A stretch of 64,000 bases of DNA from Arthrobacter sp. B6 (GTDB lineage Bacteria > Actinomycetota > Actinomycetes > Actinomycetales > Micrococcaceae). Below are positions 25,290 through 34,296 of this stretch, piece after piece. Positions within the stretch are counted from its first letter, which is position 1. Every line of letters starts with the position of its first letter. The notes under the pieces are model-generated. The model was not told where the DNA came from. It was given only the letters and a program-made list of their open reading frames with translations, and did not search any database. Made by a program: the position numbers and the translations under genes. The DNA is taken from assembly GCF_001663775.1 (NCBI RefSeq), contig NZ_KV467168.1:2392870-2456869 (forward strand), read 5' to 3'.

Positions 25290-26941
25290 GACGGGATTCC
25301 TTCGGAAATTGCGCCGCTCACGGCTGGTTCAAGGGGTTCAAGGGGTTCAAGGGTGGTGGCATCCACGAGTGTGAATCGGACCCGGCAGCCGGGCGGCAGC
25401 TGAGCCGCGATTGGAAGATCTTCGGGGACGACGACGGCGATCACCGGGTAACCGCCGGTTACCGGATGGTCGGCGAGGAACAGCACCGGATGTCCGCTCG
25501 GCGGAACCTGCAGCGCCCCTGCCACTGCCCCCTCGCTGGCGAGCTCACCCTCGCGGCTGCGCTCAAGGGCGACTCCTTCGCCGGCATCGGGAACCAGGCG
25601 CACGCCGATCCTGTTCGACTGTTCCGTGACGCTCCACTCCTGCCCGCTGAGGGACTGCACAGCCGCTCCGGTGAACCAGTCATCCCGCGGGCCCAGCGTG
25701 ACCCTCAGTTCGGCCGTTCCCGGACCCAGCCGCAGGGTGGAGGGTTCGGGATGGCCCACCGGCCGCACGCCGTCGACTTTTGCCACCGGCAGCCGGGTTC
25801 CCGCCGCCAGCGGCGGAGGCCCAACACCGGACATCGTGTCACTGGACCTGCTGCCCAGCACCGGGTGAACGTTAAAACCGCCGCGCGCTGCCAGGTAGCT
25901 GCGCAGGCCCAGCGAGGGGGCGCCCAGGGTGAGGCTTTCGCCGTCGAGCAGGGCAAAGGGAGCACCGACCGGGGGTCGGCGCAGCACGCCCCCGCCAGCC
26001 GAGCTGATCTCCAGCGGAACAGCGGCGCCTGCCACCGCCAGCACCTGGTCGCCCCGCGCCCGGACGGCGAGGCCGCCCAGGAGGTTCTCGACGACGGCGG
26101 CGCCGGGTCCATTTCCCACCAGCCTGTTCGCCTGGCGGGCTGACTGCTGGTCCGCCGCCCCGGCCGCGGAAACACCAAGATCGCCGAGCCCGGGGCGGCC
26201 GAGGTCCTGCAGGAGCGACTGCAGTCCGGGAGACTCCACTTCCAACCCGGAAACTAAAGCGTCCTGCGGGCCACCTGCAGGCGTCTGCGCATGGACGCCC
26301 GGTGGTGTTGGGCCTACCGATGCCTCCTCCACGGCGACATAGCGTACCCGGTCACCGGGCCGGATGAGGGCAGGCTGCTCCCGTTCCAGGTCCCACATCA
26401 CTGCCGCCGTGCGGCCAATCAGCTGCCAGCCGCCGGGCGATTGCCGCGGATACACGGCTGAGAACGCACCACCCAGCGCAACGGCGCCGGCCGGGACGGC
26501 CGTCCGCGGGGAGGTCCGGCGGGGAACGGTCAGGCTGTTGTCCTCACCCACCAGGTAGGCGAAGCCAGGGGCAAAGCCGCCGAAGGCAGCCGTCCAGGCC
26601 TGGCCTGTGTGGGCGGCAATGACACCGTCGGCGCCCAGCCCGGTCAGCCGTCCCACCTCGGCGAGGTCCTCGCCGTCGTACACCACTTCGATGGTGACCT
26701 CGCGCCCGCCGGCCTGCCGGCGGACCTCCAGCTGGAAATGTTCGACGGCGGCGCGCGCCGCGAGCGCATGGGGATGCGTCGCGAACTTCACCAGCACGGT
26801 GGACGCGGCAGCGACCGCATCCTGCTGCCCCGCAAACGGTTCGCTCTGCACACGGTCATGGAAGGCCAGCACGGAGGCGAGGTCGGTCAGTTCCACCAGC
26901 AACGCCCGCGGCCCGGACCAGCGGATTCCCGTGATGCTCAT
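25286..26941 (-). CDS. pxpBC: Fused 5-oxoprolinase subunits PxpB-PxpC (KipI-KipA)
   Basis: A 551-residue fusion. Residues 1-210 are KipI/PxpB-like ([44 protein letters not shown]). A linker to about 230 is followed by the KipA/PxpC domain ([48 protein letters not shown]). With PxpA these subunits hydrolyse 5-oxoproline to glutamate using ATP. The two domains are usually separate genes in Bacillus and E. coli. It overlaps both neighbours by 4 bases, implying tight stoichiometry. KipA-KipI units are also homologous to the carboxyltransferase part of urea carboxylase. Confidence 0.92.
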   Translation of the reverse strand: MSITGIRWSGPRALLVELTDLASVLAFHDRVQSEPFAGQQDAVAAASTVLVKFATHPHALAARAAVEHFQLEVRRQAGGREVTIEVVYDGEDLAEVGRLTGLGADGVIAAHTGQAWTAAFGGFAPGFAYLVGEDNSLTVPRRTSPRTAVPAGAVALGGAFSAVYPRQSPGGWQLIGRTAAVMWDLEREQPALIRPGDRVRYVAVEEASVGPTPPGVHAQTPAGGPQDALVSGLEVESPGLQSLLQDLGRPGLGDLGVSAAGAADQQSARQANRLVGNGPGAAVVENLLGGLAVRARGDQVLAVAGAAVPLEISSAGGGVLRRPPVGAPFALLDGESLTLGAPSLGLRSYLAARGGFNVHPVLGSRSSDTMSGVGPPPLAAGTRLPVAKVDGVRPVGHPEPSTLRLGPGTAELRVTLGPRDDWFTGAAVQSLSGQEWSVTEQSNRIGVRLVPDAGEGVALERSREGELASEGAVAGALQVPPSGHPVLFLADHPVTGGYPVIAVVVPEDLPIAAQLPPGCRVRFTLVDATTLEPLEPLEPAVSGAISEGIPS

Positions 26942-27696
26942 GCGAAACTCCGCACCATGACGCCGGCGGCTTCCAGCCCGGCCCGCACGGCTCCGGCCAT
27001 GGCTACGGCGCCCGGCGTGTCGCCGTGGACGCAGATGCTGTCAGCGCGGACATCCAGGATGGAACCATCCCGGGCTACGATCTTGCCTTCCGTTGCGAGC
27101 AGCACCATGTTCCTGGCCACCGCCTCGTTGTCGTGCAGCACCGCGCCCTCTTCCCGGCGCGACACCAGCGTGCCGTCGCGGTTGTAGGCGCGGTCGGCAA
27201 AGGCTTCGGCAACGGCGCGCAGGCCACGGGACTCGGCCATGCGCAGGGCCACGGCGCCAGGAAGAAGGAGCAACGGCAGTCCGGGGTTGAACGTGTGCAC
27301 GGCGTCCACTACTGCCTGAGCATGCACTTCGTGGTGGACGATCGTGTTGTACAGGGCACCGTGCGGCTTGACGTACTTAATCTCCGAGCCTGCGGCCTGG
27401 GCAAGGGCCTGCAGTGCTCCGAGCTGGTAGAGCACGTCATCGGCGAGCTCCGTTGCGGAGCAGTCCAGGAACCGCCGGCCGAATCCGGCCAGGTCCCGGT
27501 ATCCCACATGGGCGCCGATGGTCACCCCTGCGGCCACTGCGTCCCGGCAGGTCCGGGAGATGGTGCTGGGATCACCGGCGTGGAAACCGCAGGCAACATT
27601 GGCGCTGGATACGTGAGCGAACACGGCGGCGTCATCGCCGAAGGTCCAGCTGCCGAAAGATTCTCCGACGTCGCTGTTCAGATCGATGAATGGCAT
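26938..27696 (-). CDS. pxpA: 5-oxoprolinase subunit PxpA (LamB/YcsF family)
   Basis: A 252-residue protein with every YcsF hallmark: [13 protein letters not shown] at the start, [42 protein letters not shown], and a late [13 protein letters not shown]. PxpA works with PxpB/PxpC to convert 5-oxoproline to glutamate. It is the first gene of the leftward operon. The promoter region carries the GATTGTTCAACAATC palindrome centred about 60 bases upstream of its start, so it should be under the local GntR regulator. Confidence 0.95.
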   Translation of the reverse strand: MPFIDLNSDVGESFGSWTFGDDAAVFAHVSSANVACGFHAGDPSTISRTCRDAVAAGVTIGAHVGYRDLAGFGRRFLDCSATELADDVLYQLGALQALAQAAGSEIKYVKPHGALYNTIVHHEVHAQAVVDAVHTFNPGLPLLLLPGAVALRMAESRGLRAVAEAFADRAYNRDGTLVSRREEGAVLHDNEAVARNMVLLATEGKIVARDGSILDVRADSICVHGDTPGAVAMAGAVRAGLEAAGVMVRSFA

Positions 27697-27748
27697 TTGT
27701 GACCCTCGTCTCAGGTTGGTAGTCCACCTATCATGCCTGATTTACGAG

Positions 27749-27763
27749 GATTGTTCAACAATC
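27749..27763. promoter_or_regulatory. GntR-type operator upstream of pxpA
   Basis: GATTGTTCAACAATC is a palindrome with a single central base, the same element found twice before the NRAMP-related gene at 20398-20436. It lies 53 bases upstream of the pxpA start codon. Confidence 0.75.
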
Positions 27764-27781
27764 TTTGCTGCGGAGTCCTGT

Positions 27782-27829
27782 GCTTATTGGCGGATCCTTA
27801 CCTTCACGGTCCGGATCCGCGGACAAGCT
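27782..27829. repeat. Intergenic inverted repeat, family B copy 2
   Basis: A central perfect match GGCGGATCC/GGATCCGC flanks the conserved loop TTACCTTCACGGTCC. The outer arms (CTTATT.. and ..ACAAG) are less perfect than in copies 1 and 3. It lies between the pxpA promoter and the end of the convergent VOC gene. Confidence 0.75.
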
Positions 27830-27850
27830 TCTGATTGCCTGGAGGGAAGG

Positions 27851-28231
27851 TCAGTCCTGGTGCAGCTGCACGAAGTTGCCGCAGCCGTCGTCGAACACCG
27901 CACTGATCCCGGAGGGGTCCTCGGACGGCTCGCCCTGGAACGTGACGCCTGCCTCCACCAGCCGGTTGTACTCCGCCTGAACGTCCGGAACGCCGAAGAC
28001 AATGGCCGGGAGCCCGGCGTCGTGCAGGGCGTTCATGTAGTTTGCCCCGATCGGGTTGTCGCTGGGCTCAAGCAGGAGTCCCACGGACCCGGCGTCCGCT
28101 CCCGGATCCTTGACGATGAACAGGTTGTATTCCGGCATCGCCATCAGGGTCTCAAAACCCAGGATCTCCGTGTAGAACGTGTGGGCGACGGCTGGGTCCT
28201 TGACATGGATACTGCACATTTTGAGTCGCAT
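27851..28231 (-). CDS. VOC (glyoxalase/bleomycin-resistance fold) family protein
   Basis: A 126-residue protein with two beta-alpha-beta-beta-beta units: LKMCSIHVKDPAVAHTFYTE, GFETLMAMPEYNLFIVKDPG, LLEPSDNPIGANYMNALHDA, PAIVFGVPDVQAEYNRLVEA and AVFDDGCGNFVQLHQD. The His near residue 8 and the acidic residue in the last strand are in the usual metal-ligand positions. Small stand-alone VOC proteins may be isomerases, dioxygenases or binding proteins, and the substrate cannot be named. ATG 28231 is chosen because the upstream in-frame extension is Pro/Arg-rich and unlike the family. Confidence 0.85.
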   Translation of the reverse strand: MRLKMCSIHVKDPAVAHTFYTEILGFETLMAMPEYNLFIVKDPGADAGSVGLLLEPSDNPIGANYMNALHDAGLPAIVFGVPDVQAEYNRLVEAGVTFQGEPSEDPSGISAVFDDGCGNFVQLHQD

Positions 28232-28332
28232 GGGTCCTACGCTACGCGGTGCCGTCGCCGGAACGCAGCTTCGGTGTGGGGTTTCCCGGGCCCCGCGTCC
28301 TGCCATTGACCCCGGCGGCTGGAGGGGTTGCA

Positions 28333-28980
28333 ATGGAAGTAGCAGCCCGGAGTCCTGGGCCGGGCCTGACGCTGGGAGGTACCGCGGTGACCGCCTTGAT
28401 GGAATCCGTCCTTTCGGGAACATGGCAGCTGATGTTCTGGGGAGCCGTGCTGGCCTGCGCGGTGGCGGCCACGGTTTTCGCCGTGCGCCAGCACTCTGCG
28501 CCGGAGCCTGCAGGCGGCGCGTCCGACACCCTGTTTTGGGACGTATTCATGGGCTCCGCCGTCGCCCTTCCCGCGATCCTTATTCCCACGCTGGCCTCGC
28601 CGTGGGCGGGGGTGGTCCTTGCAATGGTGGGCGGGACAGCGGGGGTGGCCGCCTACCGGGGCCATCCACGGATCGTGGCGTGGCAATCAGTCCGGCGGCA
28701 GCGTCGGCAGGAGCAACCCCTTTACACGGCGGCGCAGGCTGAACACTCCACGCTGCTGGCCCGGTGGAGCCGCTACGAACTGGACCCGGCGTACTGCATC
28801 GATTTTCCAGCAATGACCGACGTCCGGCAGCCCGAAACCGCGGCAGTGATCAGGGCGATGCGGGAGGCCGAGCAGCTCCGGGCCGCGCCCCACCAGGGAT
28901 ACGCCCCCGCCGTCGCGCGCCTCCGCCTGGCCCTGACGGAAGCCGAAAAAGCGGCCGGAATTCCAGCCGCCACAGAATGA
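28333..28980 (+). CDS. Hypothetical membrane protein
   Basis: A 215-residue protein from ATG 28333, which has RBS GGAGGGG at 28321-28327. Two or three hydrophobic segments lie at about residues 30-95 (MFWGAVLACAVAATVFAV, MGSAVALPAILIPTLASPWA, GVVLAMVGGTAGVAAYRG). They are followed by a soluble, Arg/Glu-rich helical domain (AEHSTLLARWSRYELDPAYC, AAVIRAMREAEQLRA). I do not recognise a family. The soluble part resembles cytoplasmic helical tails in actinobacterial hypotheticals. There is no operon partner and the next gene is convergent. Confidence 0.65.
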   Translation: MEVAARSPGPGLTLGGTAVTALMESVLSGTWQLMFWGAVLACAVAATVFAVRQHSAPEPAGGASDTLFWDVFMGSAVALPAILIPTLASPWAGVVLAMVGGTAGVAAYRGHPRIVAWQSVRRQRRQEQPLYTAAQAEHSTLLARWSRYELDPAYCIDFPAMTDVRQPETAAVIRAMREAEQLRAAPHQGYAPAVARLRLALTEAEKAAGIPAATE

Positions 28981-28994
28981 TTGCCTGACTGCGG

Positions 28995-30005
28995 TCAGAC
29001 CGGGTTCTGCAGGAGGCGCTCCCGGTGCCAATCCTGATGTTCCCTCAGTGAAGCATCCAACTCCCGAACCCATTCGGGAAGGCCGGTGCGGCCCGCGTCC
29101 CGGACGCCGTCCAGCTCCCTGACCAGCCGCGCGGATGCGGCCAGGGAGTGCAGGGGCAGGCTGGCTTCCTCAGCTGCCGTGAGTGGGCGGCGGCTGCGGT
29201 AGCCCGCCAGGTATGCCGCCAACAGTTCCGGGCGCTCCGAGGAGTCCAGGGTGGTACCGGTCAGGTCCCGGACGGCAAGGGCGACGTCGGCGGCGAACCA
29301 CCCGCAGTAGGCCTCATCGGCGTCGAAGAACGTCACTCCCCCGGGCCCGAACCGGATGTTGTCCAGTTCGAAGTCTCCATGGCAGCTGCCCTGCGAGTGC
29401 TGGTCCGGGTCCAGGGCGGCGATTTCCGCGGCGATGGTCCGGACGGCGCGGTCCAGTGCTGTGTCGGGAGGCCCGGCGGGGCCAGTTCCTCCCGCCAAGT
29501 CGGTGCTGGCGCGCGCCGTCTCGCGGGGACTCAGTGCCGGCTCCGGCACGGCGGTACTGGCGTGAAGGCCGGCCAGCGCCGCTCCCCAGGCCGCTGCCTG
29601 CTCTGCGGAAAGGTCATCAACGGAGGTTTCCGCACCTTCGGCCGCGGGAACCAGCATCGCAACGACCCGTCCCTCCGGAGTCTCGACGGTTTCACAGAGC
29701 CGCCCGCGGGTGCTCCGGACCGGCTGCACGGCGCCCAGGTCCTGATCTGCCCAGCCGGCCAGCAGCGTGACGGAAGTGCGCAGCTTCGCTGCGGCCGGGG
29801 ACCCTTCCGGGGCGAATCTCAGGTAACCAGGCGGCTCACTGCCTCCCGGGGAAGGGATGACGAAGACGTGCGTGGCGCTCGAGCGGAGCCACCGGGCCGC
29901 TCCTTCGGGCAAGCCCCAGGCTGCTGCAACGGCGTCGGCCAGGGGGCTGCGCCAGCCTTCATCCACAGTCCTGCTGATGCGCCATATTTCGGAAATCGGA
30001 AGCAC
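28995..30005 (-). CDS. Phosphotransferase, APH/aminoglycoside-kinase fold
   Basis: A 336-residue kinase-fold protein. The catalytic loop reads SCHGDFELDNIRF (the HGDxxxxN Brenner motif), followed by the metal-binding FFDADEAYCGWFAADVALAV. The N-lobe (THVFVIPSPGGSEPPGYLRF) is consistent with the APH/homoserine-kinase type. In actinobacteria such proteins phosphorylate small hydroxylated metabolites or antibiotics. No substrate can be assigned, and there is no resistance-gene context. It starts with ATG 30005 and stands alone. Confidence 0.85.
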   Translation of the reverse strand: MLPISEIWRISRTVDEGWRSPLADAVAAAWGLPEGAARWLRSSATHVFVIPSPGGSEPPGYLRFAPEGSPAAAKLRTSVTLLAGWADQDLGAVQPVRSTRGRLCETVETPEGRVVAMLVPAAEGAETSVDDLSAEQAAAWGAALAGLHASTAVPEPALSPRETARASTDLAGGTGPAGPPDTALDRAVRTIAAEIAALDPDQHSQGSCHGDFELDNIRFGPGGVTFFDADEAYCGWFAADVALAVRDLTGTTLDSSERPELLAAYLAGYRSRRPLTAAEEASLPLHSLAASARLVRELDGVRDAGRTGLPEWVRELDASLREHQDWHRERLLQNPV

Positions 30006-30092
30006 AGGACAAATAATGGCACAGGACCGTTATCTTGCGCGCTGTGTCGCAGTGACTGGAATGCAGCGACGGGGCGCCGGTAGCATCCGAGG

Positions 30093-30695
30093 ATGGAACC
30101 CACAGAAGCGGAAGTCCGTGACCAGTTCGGCAGGAACCTTGAGGACAAAGGTGCCTGGCGGCAGGCCACCACCCTTGATGCCGCCGGGGAGCTGACGGCG
30201 CGCTGGCTCGAAGGGAAGAGCGAGTACCAGGCTGCCACGTTCACCCCCACGTACGACGACGAAACGGAATCCATCGCCGTCGAACTGGCGGCCCTCAACA
30301 GGAACGGTCTGTTCACCAAGGAGTTCCAGCCCGGTCTCCAGGCCGAGGACACCGCGCAGCGCCAGTACGTGACGGGGTTCTGCAGCGTCGAAACGGCCGC
30401 CGATCTGCTGGCCCTGTCCACGCGGTCCGAACTCGTCACCGTGGCCCATGCCCCCGGCGAGTCCAGCAGTGCGTCCATACCGGTTACGCTCGACGGCGGC
30501 GAGGTAGTCACGGTCCTGGGCTCCAGCGAGAACCCCGTCACGGAGGACCAGATCCGGGACTGGGCGGACGAAACCAACGAAAACCTGGCACTGCTGCTCG
30601 CCGATTCCTGGTACGTGGAGATCCTGGACCCCGCCTGGGGCAGGAATGACCTTTTGCTGCCCGCTGTCTTTTCCGCGCTGACCACGCGGCCATAG
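30093..30695 (+). CDS. Hypothetical protein, probable DUF6919 family
   Basis: A 200-residue soluble protein. Features include GELTARWLEGKSEYQ, ELAALNRNGLFTKEFQPGL, GFCSVETAADLLALSTRSEL and a C-terminal acidic segment before DSWYVEILDPAWGRNDLLLP. The WLEG...LNR.G(F/L).T arrangement recalls DUF6919 of Streptomyces, a family of unknown function. Divergent from the kinase gene by 87 bases. No signal peptide or membrane segment. Confidence 0.65.
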   Translation: MEPTEAEVRDQFGRNLEDKGAWRQATTLDAAGELTARWLEGKSEYQAATFTPTYDDETESIAVELAALNRNGLFTKEFQPGLQAEDTAQRQYVTGFCSVETAADLLALSTRSELVTVAHAPGESSSASIPVTLDGGEVVTVLGSSENPVTEDQIRDWADETNENLALLLADSWYVEILDPAWGRNDLLLPAVFSALTTRP

Positions 30696-30728
30696 GCTTT
30701 CCGGGCTGTTTAGTACCCGCTGAACCGG

Positions 30729-32045
30729 CTACGAGTTCATTGCCCGGTTCTCCTGCACGACGGCGACAACCTCCGTTTCATACGCCTGGGATGACTGCAT
30801 CGAGCCGCGGAACCAGCAGAGGGCGTGCACGCCCGAGTCGCCCGGAACCACCATCGGCCGCAGGTTGTCCACTGCAGAATCCGATGTGACTGCCTCCCAG
30901 TCCCAGCCCGCGCCGCCGTCGGACGTCCGTCCCGAGTAGATCTCGTAGTGCGCAGTGGACTGGCCCGTCCGGGGATCCACAGGCGCCGAGATGTAAACGT
31001 GGTCAAGGTCGTAAGGGTCCACGGCCCCCAGGCCTGTGTAGTCCTGCTCGTGCGGGAGGTACCCGGGCCCGGCCACGGCGAGGGGATGCAGGGTCCAGGC
31101 GGAACCGTCAAACCGGGCGTACAGGAGGCGGTGATCGTCGACGTCGAGCCGCTGGACCCGTTTGAGGACACCGTTGACGTCGTTGGCGCGGCAGGTGATG
31201 ATCGCGGCCAGCTCGTTTCCCTGCTGCCGGAGGTCCGTGGTCCAGCCGTGGGTGAGGACATCGCCGTCGAACTCCGTGCCCGCCTTGAAGATCGTGGTCA
31301 GCGCCACCTGGCTGACTCCTGCAGAGCCGACGACGGGCTTGCTGATGACCTGCCCCGCCGCATCATGGAGCGCGTTGGCCTGGATGTAGCCGTGGTAGAT
31401 GCTGTTGTTGAAATCCCGGGGGTGGTGGTCCGTGGTGATGAGGTCGATCCGGTCCGTGCCGTTGGAGCTGTAGCGGGTGTAGCCGTTGACGTAGCCCACC
31501 TTCGGACGGGTAAAGAGCTTGCCCCCGTAGCTCCAGGTGCTGCCGTCGTCGTCGGAAACCATCAGCGTGGGGTCATCGTTGATGGCACGCACGAAGTTGT
31601 AGGTCCGCGACTCCGCGGCGAGGCGGTGCAGGTTGGAATAGGTGGCACCGCGGCCGCCCGCGAGTTCGGTCCAGTCGAAGACCTGCTCAGGCTCCCACTC
31701 ACTGGCGTCATGTGGCCGGACCGAGACGCGCCAGCGGGAGTAGTTGTCCGTCTTGTGCTTGGCGTACATCGCCAGGTAGCGGCCGTCCGGCCGGATCAGC
31801 AGCGCCGGCGCGTTGTGGTCATCCGGTTCGAGCTGCCCGTGAAGGACATGGACCCGGCTCTCACCGGACATCAGGTCCAGGACCGCAACCTCGATATTCC
31901 CGCCGCGGCGTCCGCCGCCGGGTCCCTCGGGTGCCGCGACCGATCCCACCAGCAACGTGTTGTTTGCGGGATCGACAAGCGCCCGTTCGTCCTGGAACCA
32001 GCACCAGGCGCCGTTGTCGTTGAGCAGGACGGGAGCGTTCGTCAT
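30729..32045 (-). CDS. BNR-repeat (BNR_4-like) beta-propeller protein
   Basis: A 438-residue protein. The start APVLLNDNGAWCWFQDERAL is the BNR_4 opening motif. Sialidase-like Asp-box repeats recur (SDDDGSTWSYGGKLF, GRTSDGGAGWDWEAV). A six- or seven-bladed propeller is expected. Relatives include polysaccharide lyases and rhamnosidase-type glycan enzymes. No signal peptide is visible, so a cytoplasmic or non-classically exported enzyme acting on oligosaccharides is inferred. No transporter or other glycan gene is adjacent. Catalytic residues cannot be assigned by eye. Confidence 0.75.
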   Translation of the reverse strand: MTNAPVLLNDNGAWCWFQDERALVDPANNTLLVGSVAAPEGPGGGRRGGNIEVAVLDLMSGESRVHVLHGQLEPDDHNAPALLIRPDGRYLAMYAKHKTDNYSRWRVSVRPHDASEWEPEQVFDWTELAGGRGATYSNLHRLAAESRTYNFVRAINDDPTLMVSDDDGSTWSYGGKLFTRPKVGYVNGYTRYSSNGTDRIDLITTDHHPRDFNNSIYHGYIQANALHDAAGQVISKPVVGSAGVSQVALTTIFKAGTEFDGDVLTHGWTTDLRQQGNELAAIITCRANDVNGVLKRVQRLDVDDHRLLYARFDGSAWTLHPLAVAGPGYLPHEQDYTGLGAVDPYDLDHVYISAPVDPRTGQSTAHYEIYSGRTSDGGAGWDWEAVTSDSAVDNLRPMVVPGDSGVHALCWFRGSMQSSQAYETEVVAVVQENRAMNS

Positions 32046-32111
32046 TGAGGTCCTCTGGATTGCATCGTTTCAAAACTGTGATCGCGACCATCCTAGTCAA
32101 CTTGCCGGTTC

Positions 32112-32139
32112 GAGGACAGGGTCAAGCCGGCCTGTCCTC
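32112..32139. other. Inverted repeat in the divergent BNR/thioesterase region
   Basis: 9-base perfect arms GAGGACAGG and CCTGTCCTC separated by 10 bases, midway in the 203-base divergent gap. It could be an operator for either gene. No neighbouring regulator points to an owner. Confidence 0.35.
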
Positions 32140-32248
32140 AGGCAGCCGGGCACCGTCCCTGCCAAGGGTTGAACAAGCTTCCGCGACCGCAGGGGTGTGA
32201 CCGGCGTACACTTTTGATGCTGGCGGGGACCGAACGATAGGAGCAGCA

Positions 32249-32740
32249 GTGACTGAGCGTCAACGACTCGTCACCTGGGAGGACCCCGCCGTTGGTGCGG
32301 CGGCCATGCCGAATATGAGCGGCCTTGACTACTTGCACTCAATGATGGGCAAGAAGCTGCCGCCCCCACCCATGGGCGAACTGCTGAACATGACGCTCGT
32401 TGAGGCGGAGCCGGGAACGGCCACCTTTACCTGCCACCCGGATGAATCCCATTACAACCCGATCGGAGCAGTTCACGGCGGACTGGTCTGCACGCTGCTC
32501 GATTCAGCCCTCGGCTGCGCCGTACAGACCACCCTTCCCCAGGGCGTGGGCTACACCTCGATTGAGATCAAGGTGAACTATCTTCGCTCAATTCGGGCCG
32601 GCAGCGGCCCGTTGACCTGTGTGGGCGTTGTGTCTAAGACGGGCAGCCGCGTTGCCTTCGCCGACGGCACCGTCACCGACGCCAGCGGCAAACTGGTTGC
32701 CACCGCCACCGGGTCCTTGCTCGTCTTCCCACTCAACTGA
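32249..32740 (+). CDS. PaaI-type hotdog-fold thioesterase
   Basis: A 163-residue hotdog protein. The motif NPIGAVHGGLVCTLLDSALG is the HGG(x)ixxLlD signature of PaaI/YbgC-like acyl-CoA thioesterases, and the later strand is IEIKVNYLRSIRAGSGPLTC. It hydrolyses an acyl- or aryl-CoA in the cytoplasm, with unknown specificity. The GTG at 32249 follows AGGAGCAG (32239-32246). A strong hairpin follows the stop, so it is a single-gene unit. Confidence 0.9.
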   Translation: MTERQRLVTWEDPAVGAAAMPNMSGLDYLHSMMGKKLPPPPMGELLNMTLVEAEPGTATFTCHPDESHYNPIGAVHGGLVCTLLDSALGCAVQTTLPQGVGYTSIEIKVNYLRSIRAGSGPLTCVGVVSKTGSRVAFADGTVTDASGKLVATATGSLLVFPLN

Positions 32741-32757
32741 CCCGCCCACCGTTGGAT

Positions 32758-32796
32758 GATCTGCAACCAACCACGGACCGCGGTTGGTTGCAGATC
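32758..32796. terminator. Bidirectional terminator hairpin
   Basis: A perfect 15-base stem GATCTGCAACCAACC (32758-32772) with its complement (32782-32796) and a 9-base loop. It lies between the convergent thioesterase and putrescine oxidase genes. Confidence 0.8.
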
Positions 32797-32869
32797 GCCT
32801 GCCCCAGTAGAAGACACGTTGTTCGACGTCGACCCATGGCCCACAGCAAAGCGCTGATCGCAGCCTTCC

Positions 32870-34258
32870 CTACACTCCGGCAGGCTCAGCCACACGCGCC
32901 ACTTCGCAGATCCGGGCCGCGGTCAGCCGGCCCATCCGGATGGCGCCATCCACATGCTGGTACCCCTCGGCGGCGAGGTCCGAGGAGCACCAGTAGATGG
33001 GCCCCACGGGGGTGTGCTGGTCTTTTCCGTAGCGGTGGAGTCCGCCAAGGTCGTAGCTGGATGCATATGCGCCGCGGGTCCACTCCTCGGAGCCCCAGTC
33101 CGACTCGTAGTACACCTCGGGCTCAAGCGCCTTGTCCCCCAGGAACCCGGCGATCGACTCCAGCACCACGCGCTTGCGCTCGTCGGCACCCAACTCGAAG
33201 ACGGCGTCGGCCTTTTCATCCGAGATGAAGCCCACCAAAGTCCCGCGTGCATCGCCGTGGTTGGTGTTGTCGTAGACCTCCTGGACCAGCGAGCCGGCGC
33301 CGAAGCCGGTCCCGGACAGGCCCTCCTCACGCCAGAACGGCGTGCTGTAAACGGCGTGGACCTTGATGACCAGGCCCAGTGACTGGTGCTGGTGCATCTG
33401 GTGCTGGCGGCGCGGCAGCGGCGGGTTGAAAGACACCCGGGAGTACAGGTTGGGCGGCACGGCCATGATCACAAACCGTGCGTTCACGGTGGCCCGCTCG
33501 GATACGACGGTGACGCGGTGGCCGGCGCTGTCTTCCTCCCAATTGATGGCGCGCACCGGGCTGTTAAGTACGACGTCGTCACCCAGCTCCTGTGCCTGCA
33601 GCAGGGAGACCTGTTGCATCCCGCCCACCACTCGCTTGTCCAGGATGAAGTCCTCGTCGGTGAGGTGCGTGAAGGATCCGGCGGAGGCGGCCATGAGCAC
33701 AGCCTGGAGTGCGGAGAACGAGTGCGCGGGTTTGGTGAGCATGCCGCCGGCGATGAAGAGGCCAATGTTGTTGCAGGCCTCCTCGTTGTCCGAGTTGGCC
33801 CGCAGCCAGTGGTGGAAGGAAATGGTGTCCAGTTCCCGGGCCTTGGGGTGCGCCCACGGCTCGGTGGCGCCGATTTCGGCCGCCAGGCCGTCGAGCAGGG
33901 CAATGAGCTTGTCCATTTCGACGGCGGTGGCCGGGTCCACCGGGAAGGAGTCGCCGGTGTACCGCACGGGTTTGCCGTCCGCGCCAATGTAGACCGACTC
34001 GCCACTGCGGTAGCGGGAGTAGGTCTTCAGGCCCAGTTCGTCCAGCAGGTCCAGGAGCACCGTCTGGTCCGGCGAGACCCACTGGCCGCCGATCTCCAGT
34101 ACGGCACCGTCCACGGTGTCCGTCCAGGTGCGGCCACCCACCCGGTCGCGCGCTTCCAGCACGGCCACGCTCAGGCCGGCCTTCTTCAGTTCACGGGCTG
34201 CGGTCAACCCGGAGGGTCCCGCTCCAACGACTACAACGTCGCGGTTTAGGTTCAGCAT
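32870..34258 (-). CDS. puo: Putrescine oxidase (flavin amine oxidase)
   Basis: A 462-residue FAD amine oxidase. The N-terminal ADP-binding motif is VVVVGAGPSGLTAARELKKA, then EARDRVGGRTWTD. IGGQWVSPDQT, AGGMLTKPAHSFSALQAVLM and RRQHQMHQHQSLGLVIKVHA are segments I recognise from Rhodococcus and Kocuria putrescine oxidases, and the C-terminal flavin motif lies near AAEGYQHVDGAIRMG. It oxidises putrescine with O2 to 4-aminobutanal, NH3 and H2O2. It is divergent from a TetR gene with a perfect palindrome in the shared promoter, so it is probably amine-inducible. Confidence 0.9.
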   Translation of the reverse strand: MLNLNRDVVVVGAGPSGLTAARELKKAGLSVAVLEARDRVGGRTWTDTVDGAVLEIGGQWVSPDQTVLLDLLDELGLKTYSRYRSGESVYIGADGKPVRYTGDSFPVDPATAVEMDKLIALLDGLAAEIGATEPWAHPKARELDTISFHHWLRANSDNEEACNNIGLFIAGGMLTKPAHSFSALQAVLMAASAGSFTHLTDEDFILDKRVVGGMQQVSLLQAQELGDDVVLNSPVRAINWEEDSAGHRVTVVSERATVNARFVIMAVPPNLYSRVSFNPPLPRRQHQMHQHQSLGLVIKVHAVYSTPFWREEGLSGTGFGAGSLVQEVYDNTNHGDARGTLVGFISDEKADAVFELGADERKRVVLESIAGFLGDKALEPEVYYESDWGSEEWTRGAYASSYDLGGLHRYGKDQHTPVGPIYWCSSDLAAEGYQHVDGAIRMGRLTAARICEVARVAEPAGV

Positions 34259-34296
34259 GATGTCCTCTCTGTGGCTGCGTCAGTGATGCGCACCAC

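Noticed and set aside
24297..25403. Open frame antisense to the biotin carboxylase gene
   Set aside because: The opposite strand carries all biotin carboxylase motifs. This frame has none.
29148..30083. Rightward frame antisense to the APH-type kinase
   Set aside because: The kinase strand has the HGDFELDN and DAD motifs, and this frame is compositional noise.
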